DNA of 32,100 nucleotides from Gemmatimonadota bacterium (GTDB lineage Bacteria; Gemmatimonadota; Gemmatimonadetes; Gemmatimonadales; GWC2-71-9): NCBI GenBank assembly GCA_003221825.1, contig QHUE01000164.1, positions 1 to 32,100 of the forward strand, read 5' to 3'. Shown piece by piece: positions 20,328 to 28,896 of this stretch (position 1 is its first letter; each line of letters starts with the position of its first letter). The notes under the pieces were generated by a model. It saw only the letters and a program-made list of their open reading frames with translations, ran no database searches and was not told where the DNA came from. The position numbers and the translations under genes were made by a program.

Positions 20328-21752
20328 GTGGATAACCGTACGAACGGCGTCGCACCCATCCGCCGCACGAAGATCGTCGCGACCCTCGGTCCAGCGACCG
20401 GGACCGAGTCGACGATCGGCGCCCTGCTGCAGGCCGGCGCCAACGTGCTCCGCATCAATGCCTCCCACGGCACCGCCGAGCTGCGGGCGGAGTGGATCGC
20501 CGCGGCGCGGCGTGTCGCGAAGCGCATGGAGGTCCCGGTCGCCGTCCTGCTCGACCTCCAGGGACCACGGATTCGCGTCGGGGATCTGCCCGCTCCGCGG
20601 GAGCTCACGGCGGGTCAGCCGGTGGTGTTCGCTCCCGAAGAGATCGCGCGCGGCGACGAGCTGCCCACGACCTACGAGGGTCTGGCGACCGATGCGCGCG
20701 TCGGCTCCCGCATCCTGCTGAACGACGGCTTGCTCTCGGTCGAGGTCACCGGCGTGGACGGCCCACGCGTGCGCGGCCGTGTCGTCGACGGCGGCATTCT
20801 GACCGCGCACAAGGGGATGAACCTGCCCGGCGTACAGGTCTCGGCGCCGGCGCTCACCGAGAAGGATCGCGAAGACGTGCAGGACGCGATCAAGATCGGT
20901 GTCGACTATCTCGCCCTGTCGTTCGTGCGCCGTCCGGAGGACATCGCGGAGCTGCGCGCCCTCGCTCCCGGCGCCACGAAGCTCGTGGCGAAAATCGAGA
21001 AGGCGACCGCGCTCGACAATCTCGACAAGATCGTGGCCGCCTCCGACGCCGTAATGGTGGCGCGCGGCGATCTCGGCGTGGAATTGCCGTTCGAACAGGT
21101 GCCGCTCGTGCAGAAACGGCTGATCAGCGAGGCGAATCACCAGGGCAAGCCGGTGATCACCGCGACGCAGATGCTCGAGTCGATGGTGCACAACCCGAGG
21201 CCCACGCGCGCCGAAGCGTCCGACGTCGCCAACGCGATTCTCGACGGCACCGATGCGGTGATGCTCTCGGCAGAAACCGCCGTCGGACAATTCCCGGTCG
21301 AGGCGGTGCGCGCCATGGACCGCATCATCCGGGAAATGGAGCGGCATCCGCTGCGGCACCGGGAAGAGCGGCGCACCGCCACCGACGGCGTCCATACGGA
21401 AGACGCGATCGCCTGGGGCACGCACGCCGTGGCGCGCATGCTCAAGACGCCGCTCATCGTGACGCTCACCAAGGGCGGGTTCACGGCACGCAAGGTCGCA
21501 GCGCTGCGCCCCCCCGTCCCGATTCTCGCCGTCACCACCGAGTCGCCCACGTACCGGCAGCTCGCGTTGGTGTGGGGCATCATCCCCGTCCTGGTGGACC
21601 GGGTGCCGGGCTACGACGCGATGCTGACCGTCGTCCGCGACCTGATTCTCAAACGCCAGTACGCCAAGCCCGGGGATTCCATCGTCATGACGGCCGGCGT
21701 GCCGTGGGACGTGTCCGGCAGCACCAACCTGATCAAGGTCGAGCAGGTGTAA
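20328..21752 (+). CDS. pyk: Pyruvate kinase
   Basis: RRTKIVATLGPATGTESTIGALLQAGANVLRINASHG, LLDLQGPRIRVG, VAKIEKATALDNLDKIV, VMVARGDLGVELPFEQVPLVQKRLI, ATQMLESMVHNPRPTRAEASDVANAILDGTDAVMLSAETA. Confidence 0.97.
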   Translation: MDNRTNGVAPIRRTKIVATLGPATGTESTIGALLQAGANVLRINASHGTAELRAEWIAAARRVAKRMEVPVAVLLDLQGPRIRVGDLPAPRELTAGQPVVFAPEEIARGDELPTTYEGLATDARVGSRILLNDGLLSVEVTGVDGPRVRGRVVDGGILTAHKGMNLPGVQVSAPALTEKDREDVQDAIKIGVDYLALSFVRRPEDIAELRALAPGATKLVAKIEKATALDNLDKIVAASDAVMVARGDLGVELPFEQVPLVQKRLISEANHQGKPVITATQMLESMVHNPRPTRAEASDVANAILDGTDAVMLSAETAVGQFPVEAVRAMDRIIREMERHPLRHREERRTATDGVHTEDAIAWGTHAVARMLKTPLIVTLTKGGFTARKVAALRPPVPILAVTTESPTYRQLALVWGIIPVLVDRVPGYDAMLTVVRDLILKRQYAKPGDSIVMTAGVPWDVSGSTNLIKVEQV

Positions 21753-21753
21753 C

Positions 21754-22536
21754 GTGCGGGTGACCCTGCTGGGCACCGGCACGTCGTTCGGCGTGCCGCA
21801 GATTGGTTGTCGCTGTCCCACCTGTACATCCGCTGACCCGCGCGACCGGCGCACCCGCACCGCCGCATTCATCGAGACCCGCGGCACACGATTCCTCATC
21901 GATACGCCACCGGAGCTCCGCTTGCAGCTCGTCGCCGCCGGGATCGATCATGTGGACGCCGTGCTGTTCACGCACGCGCATGCCGATCACGTGCACGGCA
22001 TCGACGATCTGCGGGCGCTCTCCGTGCGTCAGGGGGCGGTGCTGCCGGCGTACGGCTCGCGCCCGACGATGGCGGAGCTGGTCGCCAAATTTCCGTACAT
22101 CTTCGATCCGTCGATCGTCGTTCCGCTCGGCACGAGCAAGCCGGAGCTCACGGCCCACGTCCTCCAACCCGGCGTGAGCGCGTCCATCGCCGGTGTCCCG
22201 GTGTTGCCGCTCGCGCTGCCGCACGGGGACCATGAGGTCTTCGGCTACCGTATCGGGGCGATGGCATATCTCACCGACGTCAAGGTGATTCCCACCACCG
22301 TGATCGAGGAGCTGGCGGATCTGGAGGTTCTGGTCCTGAACGCCCTCCTGTCGCGTCCGCATCCATTGCATCTGTCGGTTCCGGAAGCGATCGCCGTGGC
22401 GCAGCGCATTGGCGCGCGCCAAACGTTCTTTACGCATCTCACGCATGAAAACACGCACGCGGCGCTGGCCGCGACCCTGCCCGCGGGTATCGCGCCCGCG
22501 TATGACGGGCTGGTTATCGACCTACCCGGGCCATAA
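21754..22536 (+). CDS. MBL-fold metallohydrolase, PhnP-like phosphodiesterase family
   Basis: MRVTLLGTGTSFGVPQIGCRCPTC...FLIDTPPELRLQLVAAGIDHVDAVLFTHAHADHVHGIDDLR; C-terminal THLTHE motif. Confidence 0.9.
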   Translation: MRVTLLGTGTSFGVPQIGCRCPTCTSADPRDRRTRTAAFIETRGTRFLIDTPPELRLQLVAAGIDHVDAVLFTHAHADHVHGIDDLRALSVRQGAVLPAYGSRPTMAELVAKFPYIFDPSIVVPLGTSKPELTAHVLQPGVSASIAGVPVLPLALPHGDHEVFGYRIGAMAYLTDVKVIPTTVIEELADLEVLVLNALLSRPHPLHLSVPEAIAVAQRIGARQTFFTHLTHENTHAALAATLPAGIAPAYDGLVIDLPGP

Positions 22537-22564
22537 ATTCCGCCGCCAGGAGGCGGGAACACGC

Positions 22565-23700
22565 ATGCTCAAGGAAAGCGCCAAGATCGACGCGCTGGTG
22601 CGGAAGGCTGTCTTCGGCTGGACGCGGGCGCGATCATCTGCGAGATCGCCCGCAGCGAGATCGCCTACACCGATCAGCGGCCCGCCGAGTACGTGGCGGT
22701 AATGACCGCCGCGGCGCTGCGCGAGGGGTTCACCGGGCCGTTGTTCATTCAGGGCGATCACGTGCAGGTCAACGCGAAGAAGTACGCCGCCGATCCCGAG
22801 GCCGAGCTGAAAGCGTTGCGCGCGCTGATCGACGAGGAGCTGCACGCCGGCTTTTACAACATCGACATCGACACGTCGACGCTCGTCGATCTCTCCAAGC
22901 CCAACCTCGACGAACAGCAGCGCACGAACTACGAGCGCGCGGCCGAGCTGACCCAGTTCATCCGCGACCGCGAGCCCGATGGCGTCACCGTGTCCGTCGG
23001 CGCGGAAATCGGCGAAGTCGGCGGCAAGAACAGCGACGTGCACGAGCTGCAGGCCTTCATGGAAGGCTACAACCGCTCGCTCACGCAGCGGGGCGACTAC
23101 GCCGGCATCTCCAAGATCTCGGTGCAGACGGGCACCAGCCACGGGGGCGTGGTCCTGCCCGACGGCTCGATCGCCAAGGTGCAGCTCGATCTCGCAGCGC
23201 TGAAAGCGCTGTCGCAGGATGCGCGCAAGAAGTACGGGCTGGGCGGCGCAGTCCAGCACGGCGCGTCCACCCTGCCGCCCGAGGCCTTCTCGCAGTTCCC
23301 CCAGTGCGAGGCGGTCGAGATCCACCTGGCCACGAATTTCCAGACGATCGTCATGGATCATCCGGCGTTGCCGAAGGATCTGCGCCGCGACGTGAACGAG
23401 TGGGTCAAGGTCGAAGCCAAAGAAGAGTGGAAGCAAGGCGATACCGAGGAACAGTTCATCTACAAGAGCCGCAAGAAAGCGATCGGCCCCTTCAAGCGGC
23501 GGTTCTGGGACCTCCCCGCCGACATCCGCGCGGCGATCGGCGCCGATCTCGAGCAGACGTTCGCGTTCCTGTTCGAGCAGCTGCGCGTGAAGGGCACCCG
23601 GGCAGCCACGGACAAATACGTGAAACCGCAGCTCGATTCCCACGCCGCGCCGCGGGCAGCGTTGGTGTCGGCGCCGGACGACGCGGAGGCGGGCGAATGA
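22565..23700 (+). pseudogene. Class II fructose-bisphosphate aldolase-like protein, N-terminal region frame-disrupted near 22610-22618
   Basis: MLKESAKIDALVRKAVFG in frame 22565; then LDAGAIICEIARSEIAYTDQRPAEYVAVMTAAALREGFTGPLFIQGDHVQVNAKKYAADPEAELKALRALIDEELHAGFYNIDIDTSTLVDL... in the frame ending 23700; ORF track starts only at 22693. Confidence 0.75.
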
Positions 23701-24050
23701 GTGAGCGGAGTGGAGGGTTCGGCGCGTTCCTGTTCGGCATCGTGCTCGGCGCCGTCGCGGGATTCGTGTTCGCGCCCACGGAAAGCGGCGAGAGCACGCG
23801 CCGCAAGGTGACGAAGGGCCTGCGCAACCTGAAGGAGCTCGCCGAGGACAAAGTGGACGAGGTGCGCGGCCTCCTCAAGGAGGCCGAGGCGGACGCCGCG
23901 GAGTCCGAGGACGACGCAGACGATGAAGAGCCGGAGATCACGACGCGCGAGCAGCTGCGGCGCCGGCTCGAGGCCGCCCGCCGCCGTCGCGCCCGGGCCC
24001 GCCCGCCGGTGCCCCCTGTGTCCGAGGAGGAGGACGAGCCGCTCGCGTGA
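23697..24050 (+). CDS. YtxH-domain protein
   Basis: ATGA overlap; GAFLFGIVLGAVAGFVFAPTESGESTRRKVTKGLRNLKELAEDKVDEVRGLLKEAE. Confidence 0.85.
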   Translation: MSERSGGFGAFLFGIVLGAVAGFVFAPTESGESTRRKVTKGLRNLKELAEDKVDEVRGLLKEAEADAAESEDDADDEEPEITTREQLRRRLEAARRRRARARPPVPPVSEEEDEPLA

Positions 24051-24883
24051 ATCGTGAAGGCGGCTGGCACCGCACGGTCACCGGCGTCGTCCGGCGCACC
24101 CTCGAGGCAGCCTACGAAGACAACATTCCCTTTCTCGCCGGCGCGCTGTCGTTCGACATTCTCCTCACTGCCATTCCGTTCGTCGGGCTCGTCCTGGCCG
24201 TCGTCGGCTACCTCGCCCAATACCAGCTCGCCATTCATCAGCTGAACGTCCACGAGCTGCTGGAGCGCTTTCTGCCCGAGTCCAGCGGTGGGGAGACGGG
24301 ACAGTTCGGCTTCATCGAGCGCGGCCTCGGCGATCTCGTCGCCCGGCGCGGCCACCTGACGCTTTTCGCCGCGCCCCTGTTCCTGTGGTTCTCGACTCGT
24401 ATGTTCGGGGGACTGCGTGCGGCCCTGAACGAAGTGTTCGACACCGAGGAGAACCGATCCTGGCCGAGGGCCAAGCTGCTCGACATCGCGATGGTGTTCG
24501 TCGCCGGGACCCTGTTCCTCGCGATCGCGTTTGCGACCACGACCCGCGGGGTCGGATCGCAGCTCGCGTCGCTCCTGTTCAGCACGTCCCTCTTCTACGT
24601 GATCTTCAAGTACCTGCCCAGCCGGCGCATCTACTGGCGTACCAGCGTGGTGGCCTCGGTGTTTTGCGCCGTCGCCTTCGAGATCGCCAAACGGCTGTAT
24701 GCGCTGTACGTGACGCGCTTCGTGACGTTCGACCGCGTGGCGTCGGACGCGAATCTCATCGGTCTCTTTCTGTTCCTGCTGTGGATCTACTACACGGCCT
24801 ATGTGTTTCTCCTCGGCGGCGAGGTGGCGGAGACGTACGACCTGATGCGCATGCGACGCCTGCAACGCGTGCGCCTCGGATGA
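24047..24883 (+). CDS. YihY/BrkB family inner-membrane protein
   Basis: GTGA overlap; multiple TM helices, NIPFLAGALSFDILLTAIPFVGLVLAVVGYL...LPSRRIYWRTSVVASVFCAVAFEIAKRLYALYV...LLWIYYTAYVFLLGGEVAETYD. Confidence 0.9.
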   Translation: MNREGGWHRTVTGVVRRTLEAAYEDNIPFLAGALSFDILLTAIPFVGLVLAVVGYLAQYQLAIHQLNVHELLERFLPESSGGETGQFGFIERGLGDLVARRGHLTLFAAPLFLWFSTRMFGGLRAALNEVFDTEENRSWPRAKLLDIAMVFVAGTLFLAIAFATTTRGVGSQLASLLFSTSLFYVIFKYLPSRRIYWRTSVVASVFCAVAFEIAKRLYALYVTRFVTFDRVASDANLIGLFLFLLWIYYTAYVFLLGGEVAETYDLMRMRRLQRVRLG

Positions 24884-25911
24884 CTACGCCCCTGATCGAT
24901 CTCCGGTCCGATACCGTCACCAGACCGTCGCCCGGCATGCGGCGCGCGATGGCGGACGCCGAGGTCGGCGACGATGTGCTCGACGGCGACCCGACCACGC
25001 GCCGGCTCGAGGAGCGCATCGCGGAGCTGCTGGGCACCGGGGACGCGCTCTTCTTCCCGTCGGGCACGCAGGCCAATCAGACCGGCATCGCGCTGGTCAC
25101 CGAGCCGGGCACCGAGCTGCTGCTCGAAGCCAACGCGCACCTCGTGCACTCCGAGGTGGCCGGCGTCGCCGCGCTGTCAGGCGTGCAGATCCGGCCGATC
25201 ACCACGCCCGACGGCCTGCTCACCGCCGACCAGGTCCGCGGCGCGCTGCGGGTGCCATCGCCACACGTCCCGCGCATCACGGCACTCGCGATCGAGAACA
25301 CGCACAGCACCGCCGGCGGGCGGGTGCTCGATGCCGCGGGGGTAGACGGGCTGGTCCGCGCGGCCCGCGACGCGCGACTCGCAGTCCACCTCGACGGGGC
25401 GCGGCTCTGGAACGCCGCCGTGGCGGCCGGAGTGCCGCCGGCACGGTTGGCGCAAGGCGCCGCCACGGTGATGGTGAGCATCTCGAAGGGACTCGGCTGT
25501 CCCGTCGGGTCATGCCTCGGATTCAAGCAGGAGTGGCGCGCCCGCGCGTGGGAAATCCGCAAACGCCTGGGGGGCGGGATGCGTCAGTCGGGCATCCTCG
25601 CCGCAGCGGGACTGTACGCGCTCGATCACAACCTCGCGCGCATCGGTGAGGACCACGCCAACGCCAAACGCTTCGCCGAGCTACTGTCCGACAGTCCGAC
25701 CGTCCGACCGTCCGACCCGCAAACGAACATCGTGATGGTCGACCTGCTGCGGAGCGGTGACACACCTGAGCCGGTGTCCCAGCGGCTGGCGCAGGCAGGA
25801 GTCCGGCTTGCGCCGTGGGGACCGCGGCGCCTGCGCGCGGTCACGCATCTCGATGTGAGCCGGGCCGACGTCGAGCGCGCCGCCCGGATCATCCTGGAGA
25901 CACTGCGGTGA
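24880..25911 (+). CDS. ltaE: Threonine aldolase family (PLP, beta-eliminating lyase fold)
   Basis: LIDLRSDTVTRPSPGMRRAMADAEVGDDVLDGDPTTRRLEERIAELLGTGDALFFPSGTQANQTGI...VMVSISKGLGCPVGSCLGF; ATGA overlap. Confidence 0.93.
   Translation: MTTPLIDLRSDTVTRPSPGMRRAMADAEVGDDVLDGDPTTRRLEERIAELLGTGDALFFPSGTQANQTGIALVTEPGTELLLEANAHLVHSEVAGVAALSGVQIRPITTPDGLLTADQVRGALRVPSPHVPRITALAIENTHSTAGGRVLDAAGVDGLVRAARDARLAVHLDGARLWNAAVAAGVPPARLAQGAATVMVSISKGLGCPVGSCLGFKQEWRARAWEIRKRLGGGMRQSGILAAAGLYALDHNLARIGEDHANAKRFAELLSDSPTVRPSDPQTNIVMVDLLRSGDTPEPVSQRLAQAGVRLAPWGPRRLRAVTHLDVSRADVERAARIILETLR
25684..25717 (+). repeat. 8-nt tandem repeat inside the threonine aldolase CDS
   Basis: ctgtccga cagtccga ccgtccga ccgtccga cc: four GTCCGAC cores spaced by 8 nt (25686, 25694, 25702, 25710). 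Confidence 0.85.
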
Positions 25912-27671
25912 GCCCGCGCCCCGAGCCTCGCGCGCAGCCCATGCCGATGGATCGGGCGATCCTGTGGAACCCGTCCCTGCCGGGCGCCAAGCCAACGGGG
26001 GGCGGTCGCGCGCCGTATCCCATCTTCTTTCAGCAGGAAGCCGTCGTCGCGCTCCAGGAACACGTCAAGAGCTCGCCGACCCAGGCGATTTTTGGGTTCC
26101 TCATCGGGGATGTGTATCGGGATCCGGAAAACGGCGTGCTGTACGCCATCATCGACAAGACGCTGAAGCTCAGCCAGCCGATCTACGGTGACAAGACGGA
26201 GGTCGTTGTCTCGCGGTTGTGGGACCGAATGCAGGAGCAGCTCAAGAAGGCGGCCGGCACGCTGCTCGGCTGGTACCACAGCCATCCGGGGCAGGGTGGA
26301 TACCTCACCGCGCACGACGTCGAGACCCACGAGAAATTCTTCACCGATCCCTGGCAGGTCGCGATTCTCGTGGCCGCCGAAGCGGGCGGCGTGACAGGCA
26401 AATTCTTTCGATCCTCACAGACTGACGACTGGCATAAGACGCCGCTGCCGTTCTACGAGCTGCTGCAACCCGACTCGATCAAGCCGGATGGGAAGAAGCG
26501 CTCCTTCATTACGTGGAGGAATTACAAGCAGTACGGTCCGACGCTGACGGGGCCGAGGCCCAAAGTCTCGACACCGGAGCCGCCGCCGCCACCCGAGGCA
26601 GAAGAGCCGGAGGAAGTCGAAGCCGAGGCGCCGGAGCCTTCGAAGAAGAAAGAGACTAAGCCGGCGGGTGATCGCGGCTTCCGGATCATGCGGTCGAGCG
26701 CCGATGACATCCCCGTCGTCAAGACCAGCGCGGACGACGAGCCGGCGCCTCCGCCTGTGCCGACTCCTCCTCCGCCACCACCCAAGAGCGCCTCCAAGAC
26801 GCGGCCTGCGGCGCCGGTCTTTGTTCCGGACGAGCCTCCGGAGCCGAAGCCTCCGGCTCCGCCACCACCACCGCCACCGCCCTCGTCCGCACCGCCCCCT
26901 GTGCAGAAACCCGGCGACCTTCCCTGGACGGTGACGCCGGAATCGGTGCGTGCCGTTCCTCCACCACCGATCTCGTCGCCGTCCCCGCCTCCGGCTCCGG
27001 CTCCGCGACGCACGCCTTCGCACTCGTTCCGGCTGCTCGACGAAGACGAGGAAAAGAAGCCGGCGCCCAAACCGCGCCGCCGGAAGCGGCGCGGTCCCTG
27101 GCTCCGGCGCGTTGCGATTCTGTTGTTGCTCGCCGGCGCAGGGGCGGGGGGGTATTGGTACGTCGTGCTTCGCAATCCCGGCGTGCCGCCGCCCTGGACC
27201 GGGCTGCTCGACCGCGCGAAGCAACTCGTCGCGCGCGTGACGGCGCGAAAGCCCACGCCACCGGCGCCGCGACGGCGACCCGTGACCGCCCCCGCTCCCA
27301 CCGCCGCGACCGCACCCCCTGCGGCGGTGCCGCCACCTGCCGCCGCACCAGTGCCCGCGCCTGTGCCTGTGCCGCAGCCTGTGGCGCCCGCCTCGCCATT
27401 CGCGCGCTTTGATCGTCTGTCGGACTCGTTGTCGCGCGCGGTGCGCAATTTCCAGGATCGAGCGGCGTTGTTCGCCAGCGGGCGGATGGATTGCGGTGGT
27501 CTGGCCAGCGGCCTCGTGTCGGTCGAAAACCTGTGGTCCACGTACAACGTGGAGCGTCGCGCGCGAATGGCGTCGTTCGACGCGCGCCGCGCCACGCAGG
27601 ATCAGGCGATGTACGCGGCCGTAGACGCGGTCGAAAGCGGCTTCGAGCGTTCAGGATGCCCGCGGCCCTGA
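25908..27671 (+). CDS. JAMM/MPN (Mov34-type) domain protein with long Pro-rich region, one TM helix and extracytoplasmic tail
   Basis: GTGA overlap; FGFLIGDVYRDPENGVLYAIIDKT...GTLLGWYHSHPGQGGYLTAHDVETHEKFF (HxH-x7-T-xx-D); Pro-rich 26570-27010; TM VAILLLLAGAGAGGYWYVVL. Confidence 0.85.
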   Translation: MSPRPEPRAQPMPMDRAILWNPSLPGAKPTGGGRAPYPIFFQQEAVVALQEHVKSSPTQAIFGFLIGDVYRDPENGVLYAIIDKTLKLSQPIYGDKTEVVVSRLWDRMQEQLKKAAGTLLGWYHSHPGQGGYLTAHDVETHEKFFTDPWQVAILVAAEAGGVTGKFFRSSQTDDWHKTPLPFYELLQPDSIKPDGKKRSFITWRNYKQYGPTLTGPRPKVSTPEPPPPPEAEEPEEVEAEAPEPSKKKETKPAGDRGFRIMRSSADDIPVVKTSADDEPAPPPVPTPPPPPPKSASKTRPAAPVFVPDEPPEPKPPAPPPPPPPPSSAPPPVQKPGDLPWTVTPESVRAVPPPPISSPSPPPAPAPRRTPSHSFRLLDEDEEKKPAPKPRRRKRRGPWLRRVAILLLLAGAGAGGYWYVVLRNPGVPPPWTGLLDRAKQLVARVTARKPTPPAPRRRPVTAPAPTAATAPPAAVPPPAAAPVPAPVPVPQPVAPASPFARFDRLSDSLSRAVRNFQDRAALFASGRMDCGGLASGLVSVENLWSTYNVERRARMASFDARRATQDQAMYAAVDAVESGFERSGCPRP

Positions 27672-28648
27672 GCGCCGTGTTCGCCGCGCTGGTCGTGCTG
27701 CAGGGACCGGCAGCACTCCGCAAGAGCGATCTGGTGCGTCTGCTGTCCGGGGCGATGATGTCGCCGCTGGAGCTGGCGCAGCTCGTGCGGCGAAACTGTT
27801 TGACGTTCGAGCCGACCGACCGCGATCGCAACGATCTGCGCCTGCTCGGCGCGGATGCCTCGGTGCTCGGGGCGGTGGACAATTGCGCACGGCGCCGAGC
27901 GCCGCGTCGGCCGGCGGCCACTCGTGCGCGGACCACAGCGAGACCGCCAGCCGCAGCACCTCCGCCCGCTCCACCGCCTCCCCCACAAGCGGTCATACAG
28001 GTGCAACGCGTCCTGGACAGAGTGTCGGCCGATCGCAGCGGCTTTGTGTTGGGCGGTGGGCAGCGCGGGACCGCCGGCGCGCAGTTACCCCGCGCGCTGG
28101 TGTTCGAGGTGCGCGACTCGGCCGGCGCCGTGCTCTCGGGGCAGGCGGTGACGTTCACCGGTGTCAATGCCCGCATCCAGCCGGCCGTAGCCCCGACGGA
28201 TGCCGCGGGGCAAGTCCACGTGGGGGTGACGTTAGGCGAGCGCGTCGGCTCGGCGACGGTGATCGCGTCGATCGGCATCGTCGAGAAGCAAGTCGCGTTC
28301 AATGTCGCGGCCGGACCGGCGACGCAGCTGGTGGTGGTGTGCGGCTCGGCCGCGTTGTCGGGAGGGGGCCACGTCGTGATCCGACCCGATTCGAGCGTGG
28401 TCTTGCGCGTGTCCGCGCAGGATGGCTTCGCGAATCCCACGCCGCTCCTCGGGTTGCGCGCCGCGGTGGCCGACGCGCGCATCTTTCGAGTGTCGGGCGT
28501 GGCGCAGGACAGCGCCGCCGGGACCGTGACCCTCAAGCCCGATCAGCCGGGCACGACGAGCCTCGCCGTCATCGCCAATGGCATGCGGCAGTATCTCACC
28601 GTGACGGTGCCCCCGCGGGCCGCCCCGGGCAAAGTAGACTGTCGATGA
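27656..28648 (+). CDS. Secreted protein with Ig-like (Big-type) domains
   Basis: Signal-like N-terminus; RALVFEVRDSAGAVLSGQAVTFTGVNARIQPAVAPTDAAGQVHVGVTLGERVGSATVIASIGIVEKQVAFNVAAGPATQLVV and a second similar module; overlaps previous CDS by 16 bp. Confidence 0.75.
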   Translation: MPAALSAVFAALVVLQGPAALRKSDLVRLLSGAMMSPLELAQLVRRNCLTFEPTDRDRNDLRLLGADASVLGAVDNCARRRAPRRPAATRARTTARPPAAAPPPAPPPPPQAVIQVQRVLDRVSADRSGFVLGGGQRGTAGAQLPRALVFEVRDSAGAVLSGQAVTFTGVNARIQPAVAPTDAAGQVHVGVTLGERVGSATVIASIGIVEKQVAFNVAAGPATQLVVVCGSAALSGGGHVVIRPDSSVVLRVSAQDGFANPTPLLGLRAAVADARIFRVSGVAQDSAAGTVTLKPDQPGTTSLAVIANGMRQYLTVTVPPRAAPGKVDCR

Positions 28649-28653
28649 CGGCG

Positions 28654-28716
28654 AATGATCAATGTTCAATGATCATTGATCAGTGATCATTGATGATTGG
28701 ACATTGGTTATTGGAA
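28654..28716. repeat. Degenerate 7-nt tandem array, nine units
   Basis: AATGATC AATGTTC AATGATC ATTGATC AGTGATC ATTGATG ATTGGAC ATTGGTT ATTGGAA. Confidence 0.92.
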
Positions 28717-28723
28717 GTAAAAT

Positions 28724-28820
28724 GCCCCAGGCACCCCGCAACGAATCCCGGCATCGTTTAGCGCTGCTCCCTGCGGGGGCCTGACGCGGTTCACGAGCGG
28801 AAAGCCTGCGGACCTGGGGC
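28724..28820 (-). ncRNA. ffs: Bacterial small SRP RNA (4.5S-type)
   Basis: Minus-strand RNA GCCCCAGGUCCGCAGGC...CGUGAACCGCGUCAGGCCCCCGCAGGGAGCAGCGCUAAAC...GCGGGGUGCCUGGGGC: 8-bp terminal stem, GUGAACC, GUCAGG and GGGAGCAGC core; ~97 nt; next to dnaX, a common location. Confidence 0.85.
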
Positions 28821-28825
28821 GCCTG

Positions 28826-28867
28826 AAATATCATTGATCAATGATCAATGTTCAATGATCATTGATC
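28826..28867. repeat. Degenerate 7-nt tandem array on the other side of the SRP RNA
   Basis: (AAATATC) ATTGATC AATGATC AATGTTC AATGATC ATTGATC; 28840-28868 is an exact 29-nt copy of 28654-28682. Confidence 0.92.
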
Positions 28868-28896
28868 ATTCGCGCGCCGATGTAGATTAGAAGTCA

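Noticed and set aside
20247-21899. 550-aa minus-strand ORF
   Set aside because: Antisense to pyruvate kinase; low-complexity RHD-rich translation typical of GC-rich shadow ORFs.
23492-24865. 457-aa minus-strand ORF
   Set aside because: Antisense to the aldolase/YtxH/BrkB genes; low-complexity Ser/Arg translation.
26570-27010. Possible coding tandem repeat in the Pro-rich region
   Set aside because: Irregular Pro codon runs with no fixed period; explained as a low-complexity linker.
26719-28536. 605-aa minus-strand ORF
   Set aside because: Antisense to the Pro-rich JAMM gene and the Ig-like gene; composition-driven.
28654-28868. CRISPR array
   Set aside because: Units are contiguous 7-mers with no unique spacers, and no cas genes are present.
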